Shown here piece by piece: positions 1 to 7,422 of a stretch of 17,820 bases of DNA; within the stretch, counting starts at the first letter, position 1; the number at the start of each line of letters is the position of its first letter. The notes under the pieces are model-generated. The model ran no database searches. It saw only the letters and a list, made by a program, of their open reading frames with translations, and was not told the origin of the DNA. The position numbers and the translations under genes were made by a program. The stretch is from an uncultured Lachnospiraceae bacterium. GTDB taxonomy: Bacteria; Bacillota; Clostridia; Lachnospirales; Lachnospiraceae. The stretch is from NCBI GenBank assembly GCA_910587045.1, contig CAJULG010000017.1:25447-43266 (forward strand). The letters are read 5' to 3'.

Positions 1-30
1 TACGATTGATATAGGGCTTAACTTAGAACG

Positions 31-77
31 AAAATAAGGAAAATGCATACAACTATGACTGGTCATATGCATTTTCC
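31..77 (-). terminator. Intrinsic terminator after flgE
   Basis: Read on the minus strand, GGAAAATGCATA (77 to 66) pairs perfectly with TATGCATTTTCC (49 to 38); an outer A-T pair makes 13 bp. The 16-base loop contains a smaller ATGAC/GTCAT pairing. A T-rich tail, TTATTTT, follows at 37 to 31. The hairpin begins 25 bases after the flgE stop codon, the usual place for a Rho-independent terminator. The stem is AT-rich, so termination may be partial. This suggests that transcription from flgB normally ends, or drops sharply, after the hook gene. Confidence 0.75.
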
Positions 78-102
78 TGATATTACAAGTTATTTTACTG
101 CA

Positions 103-1422
103 TTACCGCTTCAGATTGATCAATTCCTCTAACAATGTATCAGAAACAGTAATAATTCTTGAATTTGCCTGGAAACCTCTCTGCGTAATGATCATATTGG
201 TAAACTCTTCTGAAAGGTCTACATCAGACATCTCAATCACACCCTGCGACATGGAGCCGCCGCCTTCGGTTGCTTCCTGTCCGATTCCATCAAAATCACC
301 AGAGTTCTGGGTGGTCTGGTACATATTATTTCCGATGGCCTCCAGACCTGCCGGGTTGGTAAATCTTGCCACTGCAATCTGACCTAAGAGTTTCTCCTCT
401 CCGTTGTCATATACACCATAGATTTTACCATCGTTATTGATATTCACCTCATCCAGCTTACCAACCTTCCGTCCGCCATCCAGGCCTTTCTTGTCACCAC
501 GGTTTAATGCAAGAGAGGTGACGGAACTGGTTGCATACATGGTAGAGTTACTGAAGTCAATCTCAATCGGTTCAAAACTGTCATCATTAATGGAAAGCGT
601 AATCGCCTTACCCATGGCATTATTGCTTCCAACTCCGATGAATTTACCATTATCGGCATCATATACCAGCTGATTTCCGCTTAAGGTAGCAGCACCTGCG
701 ATCGGCTGGTTATTGCCGTCTGTAATGCTGGCAATACTTACTGTATACGTATTTTGATCCGCAGTATTATTCTGTCTTACATTCATTTTAACATTATAGC
801 CATAACCCTTTTTGTCATAAATAGTCACATTCATAACATGAGCGCCATTGTCCTCGAATGCTTCATCCGTCTTATCAATATTACCGGACACATAAGTCTT
901 TGTGGTTGCCTGCGGCTCAGAATACATATTCTCCGGTGATTCCACCTGTAATGGAGAAACCATATCCTTCCGGATCTGCGTCGGATTGTCCGGATCCACC
1001 TGCCAGCCCATAACCATCTCGCCGGTACCGGTTACCAGATATCCCGCACCATCCTTCTTAAAGGCACCAACCTTGGTAAAATAATTCATATTTCCCCGGC
1101 TGACAATAAAGAAGGTATCTCCGTTCAACATCAGGTCGTATGAATTGTTTGTCGTTTCTGCTGAACCGGTACCTGCCAGTTCCTTCGTAATGGTTGCTGT
1201 TGTGGTACCAAGACCGATCTGCTTGGCGTTCACACCACCTACACCATTATTCGGATTGGAGGCTGCTGCGCGCTGAGATGTCTGATATAACACATCCATG
1301 AACTGCACGTTGCTGCCCTTAAAGCCAACGGTATTAACATTCGCAATATTGTTACCTATTACATCCATTCTGGTCTGGTGGGTCTTCAGACCTGCAACAC
1401 CAGAATACAATGATCTCATCAT
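103..1422 (-). CDS. flgE: Flagellar hook protein FlgE
   Basis: FlgE polymerises outside the cell into the hook, the flexible joint between rod and filament; it is exported by the flagellar type III apparatus. The 439-residue protein has the family's N-terminal helix (LYSGVAGL near residue 5) with the conserved NNIANVNTVGFKG at about 24-36. A long variable middle corresponds to the surface domains. The C-terminal coiled segment (about 398-439) carries SEEFTNMIITQRGFQANSR. Terminal helices of this kind are shared by FlgE, FlgF and FlgG. Hook identity is chosen because the protein is long and lies directly after flgD, whereas FlgF and FlgG are nearer 250-270 residues. There is no signal peptide, as expected for this export route. 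The ribosome binding site AAGGAGGT lies 8 bases before the first of two ATGs. No cysteine is present. It is the last gene before the terminator. Confidence 0.93.
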   Translation of the reverse strand: MMRSLYSGVAGLKTHQTRMDVIGNNIANVNTVGFKGSNVQFMDVLYQTSQRAAASNPNNGVGGVNAKQIGLGTTTATITKELAGTGSAETTNNSYDLMLNGDTFFIVSRGNMNYFTKVGAFKKDGAGYLVTGTGEMVMGWQVDPDNPTQIRKDMVSPLQVESPENMYSEPQATTKTYVSGNIDKTDEAFEDNGAHVMNVTIYDKKGYGYNVKMNVRQNNTADQNTYTVSIASITDGNNQPIAGAATLSGNQLVYDADNGKFIGVGSNNAMGKAITLSINDDSFEPIEIDFSNSTMYATSSVTSLALNRGDKKGLDGGRKVGKLDEVNINNDGKIYGVYDNGEEKLLGQIAVARFTNPAGLEAIGNNMYQTTQNSGDFDGIGQEATEGGGSMSQGVIEMSDVDLSEEFTNMIITQRGFQANSRIITVSDTLLEELINLKR

Positions 1423-1503
1423 AATACATGACCTCCTTAATCATAACCTGCCATAATGATCCCTTCAGTCAGTCAGGAATCTTAAGCTTCCTTTCGGTCC
1501 GGC

Positions 1504-1908
1504 TTAAATAATTACGGCTCCATCAATATTTGTAAATACATGATTGGCATCCCCGCCCTGATCCAAAGCGGTAATGACCGTGTTATTGCTTACATTTACA
1601 ATAAATGCCAGATTATCCAACATAACCAGGGATTCATTGATATTTTTACCTCTTGCCTGTTCCACTCCCGTATTCAGGCGCTGCAGCTGTGTTTCCGTTA
1701 AATGAATGTTCCGGCTGTTCAAACGCTCGTTGGCATGCTTCGAAAAGAAAACTCCCTGCTGTCTTACATAATCCGTCTGCTTTGTCTGCAATACCTGCTG
1801 AAAAGACGATCCACTGTCCGTTACCGGACTCTTTGCCTTAACCGGCTGCTTTAAATACTCGCCTGTAATCTGTTCTATGGAATAAAGCTGATTTCTGATC
1901 TGGTCCAT
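1504..1908 (-). CDS. Small conserved flagellar-operon protein (TIGR02530-like)
   Basis: This 134-residue protein matches the small family often annotated only as 'flagellar operon protein' (TIGR02530), which sits between flgD and flgE in many Bacilli and Clostridia. The first 45 residues are polar and probably disordered. The conserved part starts near FFSKHANERLNSRNI (about 54-68) and includes LVMLDNLAFIVNVSNNTVITAL (split here as LVMLDNLAFIV, then NVSNNTVITAL). There is no signal peptide, membrane segment or cysteine. Its molecular function is not established to my knowledge. Position suggests a role in hook assembly or secretion. The ATG follows AAAGGAG at a normal distance, and 37 bases separate it from flgD. 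The family assignment is from recognised motifs and position, not from a search. Confidence 0.8.
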   Translation of the reverse strand: MDQIRNQLYSIEQITGEYLKQPVKAKSPVTDSGSSFQQVLQTKQTDYVRQQGVFFSKHANERLNSRNIHLTETQLQRLNTGVEQARGKNINESLVMLDNLAFIVNVSNNTVITALDQGGDANHVFTNIDGAVII

Positions 1909-1945
1909 CCTTGTTCCACTCCTTTACTGCTTCCATGCATTCAGA

Positions 1946-2455
1946 CTACTTTTCGTCTTTATCCGTATCATCCGTCTTGCCATCGTCTTCTCCATTGCCC
2001 GGTTTTCCATTGTTTTCTACACCATTCTGCTTGTTAAGGAATTCAATGTACTCCCAGTCAACCACAGAATCAAACTGATCCATAGAATAATACTCATCAT
2101 TTACCCGCAGCAATGCCTGATTGTTACTAACAGTGACATACTGAACCAAGCCGCCGACCTGTTTCGGATTGCCTGCCGCATCCGTCACATTCAGGATTAC
2201 ATATTCTCCAACCAGGCCCAATGCCTGAGAATTCGAAAATGCAACATTTAAATTGTTCATTGCCTCCATCTCGGAGAACTGTGCCAACTGAGACATGTAC
2301 TCGGTATTATCCATTGGCTCTAACGGATCCTGATACTGCATCTGCGTTACCAGCAGTTGTAAAAATGCATCCTTATCCAGATTACTGCCTCCAGACTGTT
2401 CTGTCAGCTTTGAGAATGTTGAAGCTGCTGAAGTGTCAATTCCATTTACTGCCAT
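1946..2455 (-). CDS. flgD: Hook-capping (hook scaffold) protein FlgD
   Basis: FlgD forms the temporary cap that lets FlgE subunits polymerise at the hook tip and is later replaced; it is exported through the flagellar apparatus. The family motif occupies about residues 24-70: LDKDAFLQLLVTQMQYQDPL followed by EPMDNTEYMSQLAQFS. After it, LGLVGEYV and a short beta-rich stretch resemble the start of the FlgD core. At 169 residues it is shorter than enterobacterial FlgD (about 230), as is common in Firmicutes. The last 25 or so residues are a glycine/asparagine/aspartate-rich acidic tail ending DDTDKDEK, probably disordered. AAAGGAGG precedes the ATG at good spacing. It lies between fliK and the small flagellar-operon gene, 67 bases after fliK. 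Confidence 0.92.
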   Translation of the reverse strand: MAVNGIDTSAASTFSKLTEQSGGSNLDKDAFLQLLVTQMQYQDPLEPMDNTEYMSQLAQFSEMEAMNNLNVAFSNSQALGLVGEYVILNVTDAAGNPKQVGGLVQYVTVSNNQALLRVNDEYYSMDQFDSVVDWEYIEFLNKQNGVENNGKPGNGEDDGKTDDTDKDEK

Positions 2456-2522
2456 ATATCATATCCTCCTTTCATTCCATCCGGTTCTTATTCCGGTTCC
2501 TTTTTCACCTTCTGCATTCCCG

Positions 2523-3971
2523 CTATGCGGTAAATTCTACGCTGGCGCCCTGCGCTGCCAGAATTTCAGAAGAAGTGTCTTCTTCCATAGCGGCATCCTC
2601 TACAGGCATTCCAAATTCATCCAGTCGTATTCTTCCGTTTCTGGAACGGGATTTCTGATTATCCTTCGTGGTATCCTGACGCTCCTGTTCATTCCGGAAT
2701 TCCGGAGTCCCTACACTGACTTCCACTGCTTCTACCCGGATACTTCTCTCCTGAAAGGCATCCTTAAGCTGTTGAAGCTGACTTTCAATCGCCTGCTTCG
2801 CCATTTCCGTCTCTGCATGGATCTGTGCTGTCATGGCACCATTCTTCATCATAACCTGAATCTGTACCCTTCCCAAATGCTGCGGATAAAGCTGTACCTC
2901 GATCCGGTTCATATCTGACCCGGACACCAGTCTGATCTGTTCGATCACCTGCCGGATGATCTCTGTCTGCTGTAATTCAGAAGTAAAGGATACCGGTGTT
3001 TCCTCCAGTTCCCCCATTGCCTGGGTTAACTGATTCACAATCTCCGATGCAATTCCCTGCTGGAACTGCTCCGGCTGTCTTCCATTCTCCTGTCCTGCTT
3101 TTGGCTGTGCGCCCTGCGTCTGAACACTGACCTGAATTCCTGTATTTTCTTCTTTTACCGTAAATCCTTCCGGATCATGCTTTTCTGTCTGCGTCCGTTC
3201 TCCGGATTCCGGCTGCATCTTCTGCTGCTCTGTATGTATTTCTGTCGGTTCCGGCTCCATGCTTTCGTCCATATTCATGCTCTTATCGCTCATTTCCATG
3301 TCCGCCGCTACCAGCGTATCCTTCTGTGGCATCTGAGGCAGTTCCTCGGATCCCTCTGCCGGGAATTCCTGTACCAGCCGGTTTACATCTGCTTCCTCCA
3401 GTCCATACTCCTGCAGTATCTGAGCAACTCCATCCTTCATCTGTTGAAACAGATCGATCATACTGCTGTCAGTCAACAGATCAACCGGTTCTGACTCTGT
3501 TGCAGTCAATAGAAATTCCTGCAATGCTGCTGGGTCTAACAGACACAGAACATCCACATTCATAACTGCCAGAATCTCATCCAATTCCGCATCATCCATA
3601 TCCAAAGCTTCCTTGATCACATCCCGGATTTCCTTCTGCAACGCCTCCAACTGCTCTGCAGTCAGTTCCATATCCTCTGCTGCCGGTTCCTCCTTGGAAA
3701 GCTTACTGCCCTGAATCTTATCCTTGTTAATCGAATAAGCATCCTTTGCAACAGTTTCCTTCTCATAAGTATCCTTATGTGTGACTTCTGTCACCGGCTT
3801 AGGCTGTACACCGGAATCAACTGTACTCTTCTGATTCCAGCGGGCATTACTGACGGCTGCAAATGATTGAAAGGATTCCGTCAACGACAGAGTTCCCTTA
3901 TCACTGTTACGATCCCGATCTGTGGGAACGGTTGTAACAGGACTTGCCAGATTTGCTTTTTGTGTTACCAA
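2523..3971 (-). CDS. fliK: Flagellar hook-length control protein FliK
   Basis: FliK is the exported molecular ruler that measures hook length and then switches the export gate from hook to filament substrates. The C-terminal FliK domain is clear from about residue 320 of the 482-residue form, with RIEVQLYPQHLGRVQIQV and then a helix with ESQLQQLKDAFQERSIRVEAV, the export-switch region. The long N-terminal part is glutamate-, glutamine- and methionine-rich with little sequence conservation, as expected for the ruler. I place the start at TTG (3971-3969), because AAAGGAGG lies 9 bases before it. The frame remains open 26 codons further upstream, but those codons run through this ribosome binding site and through strong RNA hairpins, and no binding site precedes the upstream GTG/ATG. 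The gene sits between ylxF and flgD, as in Bacillus. Confidence 0.88.
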   Translation of the reverse strand: MVTQKANLASPVTTVPTDRDRNSDKGTLSLTESFQSFAAVSNARWNQKSTVDSGVQPKPVTEVTHKDTYEKETVAKDAYSINKDKIQGSKLSKEEPAAEDMELTAEQLEALQKEIRDVIKEALDMDDAELDEILAVMNVDVLCLLDPAALQEFLLTATESEPVDLLTDSSMIDLFQQMKDGVAQILQEYGLEEADVNRLVQEFPAEGSEELPQMPQKDTLVAADMEMSDKSMNMDESMEPEPTEIHTEQQKMQPESGERTQTEKHDPEGFTVKEENTGIQVSVQTQGAQPKAGQENGRQPEQFQQGIASEIVNQLTQAMGELEETPVSFTSELQQTEIIRQVIEQIRLVSGSDMNRIEVQLYPQHLGRVQIQVMMKNGAMTAQIHAETEMAKQAIESQLQQLKDAFQERSIRVEAVEVSVGTPEFRNEQERQDTTKDNQKSRSRNGRIRLDEFGMPVEDAAMEEDTSSEILAAQGASVEFTA

Positions 3972-4115
3972 TTCAACGTCCCTCCTTTCGTTTAGATTTT
4001 TTCTGTAACCAACCGCACAGCGGTTGATCACCTGTTTGCCCGCCATCACGCAGTGATCTTTCTGCGGACAATCTATAGTAATCAGCTACATAGCAACTGA
4101 TTGCCAGCAATCTTA
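3972..4115 (-). promoter_or_regulatory. Structured intergenic RNA ahead of fliK
   Basis: This 144-base gap is the longest inside an otherwise tightly packed flagellar block. Read on the minus strand it can form several stem-loops. At 4101-4081, ATCAGTT pairs with AGCTGAT (one G-U); this competes with a GATTG/CAATC hairpin at 4112-4099. At 4070-4037, an outer TGTCCGC/GCGGGCA stem (one G-U) encloses an inner ATCAC-TGC-GTGAT hairpin. At 4031-4005, GTGATCAACCGC pairs with GCGGTTGGTTAC over a TGT loop, giving 12 bp with two G-U pairs. The last stem ends 15 bases before AAAGGAGG of fliK. No T-tract follows, so it does not look like a terminator. I do not recognise a known riboswitch. It could stabilise a processed 5' end, tune fliK translation or be a decayed element. 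Confidence 0.4.
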
Positions 4116-4850
4116 TTAAGGCATCAACTTCTTCGTAATGTTTGCAGCAAAGTTCGGATCCATCTCTGCCAGAATCTCTGCCTTGTCAGAGGAGGACATA
4201 TTATTCATGATCTTCGCCACCGTATCCAGATTTCCTGCCATTGTTTCCAATATTTCAGCCGCTGCCTTCGGTTCCATCTCCGCATAAGCGTTGGCTATCT
4301 CCTTCAGTTCTCCGCTGGCTTCCTTCTCGGCAATGACCTGCCGATAGATCTCCTCTGCCGCCTCCGGATCCATGGATTCATACCACCTGATATATGTATC
4401 GGCATCTGGCGCCGAATTTCCATAGACCACTTCGTTATAAAATTCATCTTTTAACTGATTGAATTCCGCCTGATCTGCCTCGAACACCTTTAATCTGGCA
4501 ATCTCATTATCCTTTTCCTGAAGCTCCTCTGTCTGCTTCTGGATCGTGGCTTCATTCATGGTATTTATATTCTCTAATTCGTGAATACGTTCCAATGCTT
4601 CCGATAAGGTCCGGTACGGGAGACCGGTTTCTGCTATGATCTCATCCTCAGAGGCAGGCGGAAGAATCAGATTCACCACCGGTACATCCTTGAGAATGGG
4701 CCGCAGAACCTGACTGCCGAAATGTCCAACATCTAATTTTATCAATACTATCATGGCTGCCAGCCACACAACTACGATCAGGAAGATAATAACCGCCGAA
4801 AGCAACTTGCCTCCTGCTTTTTCTTCCTGCATTCCCTTGTCCTTTGCCAT
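4116..4850 (-). CDS. ylxF: YlxF/MotE-like flagellar membrane protein with MgtE-N-like domain
   Basis: This 244-residue protein lies between fliJ and fliK, the position of ylxF in Bacillus subtilis. One hydrophobic helix (about residues 15-38, VIIFLIVVVWLAAMIVL) anchors it near the N terminus. A charged heptad-like stretch (about 84-127, including TIQKQTEELQEKDNEIARLK) looks like a coiled coil. The C-terminal 95 residues have repeated short helices with acidic/proline turns (ESMDPEAAEEIYRQV, AEMEPKAAAEILETM, AEMDPNFAANITKK), the pattern of the MgtE N-terminal domain fold, which resembles FliG repeats. The related MotE of alphaproteobacteria helps a motility protein at the motor; the Gram-positive role is poorly defined. 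It is not a magnesium transporter, since the channel domain is absent. AAGGAG precedes the ATG, 3 bases after the fliJ stop. Confidence 0.8.
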   Translation of the reverse strand: MAKDKGMQEEKAGGKLLSAVIIFLIVVVWLAAMIVLIKLDVGHFGSQVLRPILKDVPVVNLILPPASEDEIIAETGLPYRTLSEALERIHELENINTMNEATIQKQTEELQEKDNEIARLKVFEADQAEFNQLKDEFYNEVVYGNSAPDADTYIRWYESMDPEAAEEIYRQVIAEKEASGELKEIANAYAEMEPKAAAEILETMAGNLDTVAKIMNNMSSSDKAEILAEMDPNFAANITKKLMP

Positions 4851-4853
4851 GGT

Positions 4854-5306
4854 CTATTCTCCTTCCTCTACGGTATTATGCTGATAACTCACCAACTGGT
4901 CGATTTCTTTCATTTCCTCTGTATTCAGTTCCTGCAAAAAGGCTTCAAACTGATGTTCCTTGAGTTTCTCATGGGTCTTGCGCTCCTGCATGATCTCATT
5001 TAACCGTTCCCTGGCACGATCCATTTCTGCCATGGCACGGAATACAACATCATTCTGCTCTGCAATCCGTTCATCCATTACCAGAATGGCCTGATTACAG
5101 CGTTCTAATTCCAGCAGATTCAACCGTTCCTTTGCATGTTCCCGCATCTCGGCCATATAAGATAGCTTCTGACGCTTATAGGACTGTAATCGCTGAAGTT
5201 CCTGCTGGTAACGATTCTGCGCCTGAGAAAATTCCTGCTTTGCCTGTTCCTCCAGCTTATACTTTATATTCAGTATATTTTGCATGCGATAGAAAAACTT
5301 TGCCAT
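4854..5306 (-). CDS. fliJ: Flagellar export protein FliJ
   Basis: FliJ is the small coiled-coil stalk of the flagellar export ATPase; it inserts into the FliI hexamer and contacts the export gate FlhA. The 150-residue protein is almost entirely helical and highly charged, beginning AKFFYRMQNILNIKYKLEEQ, which matches the family start. No membrane segment or cysteine-based motif other than isolated residues is visible. FliJ sequences are weakly conserved, so identity rests on length, the coiled-coil character, the N-terminal pattern and location directly after fliI. The stop TAA of fliI and the ATG of fliJ share one base (TAATG), with GAGGAGAG just before, so translation is probably coupled. 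Confidence 0.9.
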   Translation of the reverse strand: MAKFFYRMQNILNIKYKLEEQAKQEFSQAQNRYQQELQRLQSYKRQKLSYMAEMREHAKERLNLLELERCNQAILVMDERIAEQNDVVFRAMAEMDRARERLNEIMQERKTHEKLKEHQFEAFLQELNTEEMKEIDQLVSYQHNTVEEGE

Positions 5307-6613
5307 TATCTCTCCTCAAAGATTGCCTGCAACTGTTCCAGTTCCTCATCCAGTAAATACTTACTATCTACATCCTGCCGCAGAAATTCATTCACCTGCT
5401 GGATCTTTGATATGGCATAATCAATTTCCGGATTGGATCCGGACTTATAGGCGCCGATATTGATCAGATCCTCAGCTTCATTATAGGTTGCCAGTACGTT
5501 CTTCAACTTACCGGCCAATGCCTTGTGTTCCGGATCAGCAATCTGAGCCATGCACCGGGAGATGCTCTGCAGTACGTCGATGGCCGGATAATGATTCTTA
5601 TGTCCCAGCTTCCGGGATAACATGATATGTCCATCCAGGATACCTCTTGCCGTATCCGTGATCGGCTCATTAAAATCGTCCCCATCTACCAATACAGTAT
5701 ATAATCCGGTAATAGAACCCTTCTCTGTATTCCCTGCCCGCTCTAACAGCTTTGGCATTTCAGAATACACACTTGGCGGATATCCTCTTGTTACCGGCGG
5801 TTCTCCAGACGCCAGTCCGATTTCCCGCTGTGCCATGGAAAAACGGGTCAGAGAATCCATCATAAGCAATACATCCCTTCCCCGATCACGAAAATATTCT
5901 GCAATAGCGGTAGCCGTCTTTGCTGCCTTATTTCGGATCAGGGCCGGCTTATCTGAAGTTGCTACCACTAAAACGGAACGCTGCATGCCTTCCGGTCCCA
6001 GATCCCGCTCGATGAATTCACCAACCTCACGGCCGCGCTCACCGATCAATGCGATCACATTAATATCTGCTTTTGTATTCCTTGCAAACATGCCAAGCAG
6101 GGTACTTTTTCCTACACCACTGCCGGCAAAGATGCCAATCCGCTGTCCTTTCCCGATCGTAAGCAATCCATCCACCGCTTTTACACCAAGAGGAAGAATC
6201 TCCGAGATCAGCTTCCGTTTCATGGGATCCGGAGGCTCACACTCCACGGGATAAGTTTCCCCCAGTACCAGAGGTGTTCCATTCATCGGCTGTCCCAGGC
6301 CGTCTAACACCTGACCCAGCAGCTCCGGCCCTACATATACCTGAAAGGGCTTACCGGTATTCTCAACCGTAGCTCCGATTCCGATTCCCACCACGGAATC
6401 AAAGGGCATTAATAAGATCCGGTTTTCTTTAAAGCCGACTACCTCCGCAGATACCCTCTGTGTTCCGTCCTTCGAAGTAATAATACATAAATCATTTAAT
6501 TTGGAAGCCGGTCCGGCAGATTCAATGGTCAGACCTACGACCTTTGTCACCTTTCCCAGTTCCTTGGTAAAGGACTGTTCTAACAGCGCCTCATATTTTC
6601 CTATATTCAGCAT
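5306..6613 (-). CDS. fliI: Flagellum-specific export ATPase FliI
   Basis: FliI is the cytoplasmic hexameric ATPase that feeds substrates to the flagellar type III export gate. The 435-residue protein has an N-terminal beta-barrel-like region (1-95), then the F1-type ATPase core. Walker A is GSGVGKST at 164-171, the GERGREVGEF motif with catalytic Glu192 follows, and Walker B is DVLLMMDS with Asp253. The segments EPPVTRGYPPSVYSEMPKLL and ARGILDGHIMLSRKL are typical of FliI/type III ATPases rather than F1 beta subunits. Length is normal and all key residues are present. GTAGGAGAGG precedes the ATG, 8 bases after the fliH stop. It lies in fliH-fliI-fliJ, encoding the complete regulator-ATPase-stalk unit. 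Confidence 0.97.
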   Translation of the reverse strand: MLNIGKYEALLEQSFTKELGKVTKVVGLTIESAGPASKLNDLCIITSKDGTQRVSAEVVGFKENRILLMPFDSVVGIGIGATVENTGKPFQVYVGPELLGQVLDGLGQPMNGTPLVLGETYPVECEPPDPMKRKLISEILPLGVKAVDGLLTIGKGQRIGIFAGSGVGKSTLLGMFARNTKADINVIALIGERGREVGEFIERDLGPEGMQRSVLVVATSDKPALIRNKAAKTATAIAEYFRDRGRDVLLMMDSLTRFSMAQREIGLASGEPPVTRGYPPSVYSEMPKLLERAGNTEKGSITGLYTVLVDGDDFNEPITDTARGILDGHIMLSRKLGHKNHYPAIDVLQSISRCMAQIADPEHKALAGKLKNVLATYNEAEDLINIGAYKSGSNPEIDYAISKIQQVNEFLRQDVDSKYLLDEELEQLQAIFEER

Positions 6614-6621
6614 GGCCTCTC

Positions 6622-7422
6622 CTACATCTGTGCTAACAATTTCAAGGAGGTGATCAGATACTCCAACTGTTCTTCCAGACTACAATTAATGATTCCCGTT
6701 TCTGTTTCGATCAGGCATTCCAGTTTGGCAAGCTTCATATCTGATATCAGTTCAACCTCAACATTCGAGTTTACCTGCTGACTCAGCCAGTCAAACCGGC
6801 TGTATACATCTGCATAATCCTCTTCCGACACCTTGATGACAACCTTCTGACAACCTTCCAGATCCTGTAGGGCACGATCTACCATATGAACCACAACATC
6901 CTGATAATTCTCTGCAAGAACCCCGGTTATCTTATGGATCAGGCGACAGACCACATCTACAAGCTTCGGTTCTGCATCCCGCAGTTCCTGCTCATAATCC
7001 TCTTCTAGCTGCTGTCGGATCCTTTCATAGTGATCCTGTAATTCTGCTTCCTGGGCCTCCAGTTGTTCCTTTGCTTCCCGTTGTCCTTTCTGATAGCCGT
7101 CCTCATAGCCGGACTGCTTTGCTTCTTCCTTCAACAACAACGCCTCGGCTCTTGCCTCCTCAAGCATTCGTTCGGAAGCTGCCTGGGCTTCTTCAAAAAC
7201 TGCATTCGCCTGCTTACGGACATCTGCCATATCAATATTCTCTATGGCAAGGGATTGAAATCCTTCCTCAGCCCCTTCTTCCTCCGCCTGAGCAGCCCGG
7301 GCCTCCTGCTTCAGCCGATTCTGCTCCTCTAACTGACGGATCACACGATTCTTATTTGCATCTATGACCAGTGTATTCTGTCCGGTGTAAGAAAACAGAC
7401 CAGACTTAAACAAATTAGACAA
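6622..7422 (-). CDS. fliH: Flagellar assembly protein FliH (export ATPase regulator)
   Basis: FliH binds FliI, restrains its ATPase activity and links it to the C ring. The 266-residue protein has an N-terminal segment beginning SNLFKSGLFSYTGQNTL, a long glutamate/glutamine/alanine-rich helical stalk (about 28-155) and a C-terminal domain related to V/F-type ATPase peripheral stalk subunits (about 160-266, ending in LEEQLEYLITSLKLL). I choose a TTG start at 7422 because GGAGGTGA, a full match to the 16S rRNA tail, ends 8 bases upstream inside the end of fliG. A GTG seven codons earlier would begin within that site and has no site of its own. With this start the gene overlaps fliG by 8 bases. 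Sequence conservation of FliH is weak; context makes the call secure. Confidence 0.9.
   Translation of the reverse strand: MSNLFKSGLFSYTGQNTLVIDANKNRVIRQLEEQNRLKQEARAAQAEEEGAEEGFQSLAIENIDMADVRKQANAVFEEAQAASERMLEEARAEALLLKEEAKQSGYEDGYQKGQREAKEQLEAQEAELQDHYERIRQQLEEDYEQELRDAEPKLVDVVCRLIHKITGVLAENYQDVVVHMVDRALQDLEGCQKVVIKVSEEDYADVYSRFDWLSQQVNSNVEVELISDMKLAKLECLIETETGIINCSLEEQLEYLITSLKLLAQM

Noticed and set aside
2488..2517. Nine-codon frame between fliK and flgD starting at ATG 2517.
   Set aside because: No clear ribosome binding site and no distance relation to the flgD start; likely chance.
4005..4070. A cyclic-di-GMP riboswitch ahead of fliK, suggested by GGGCAAACAGG and GGTTAC.
   Set aside because: The conserved second core segment (GACGCAAAGC-like) and the nested stem arrangement are missing; the stems here are consecutive.
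5622..6254. A 210-codon open frame on the plus strand opposite fliI.
   Set aside because: It is antisense to the fully conserved FliI core, has no ribosome binding site or recognisable domain, and similar long shadow frames occur opposite topA and comM.
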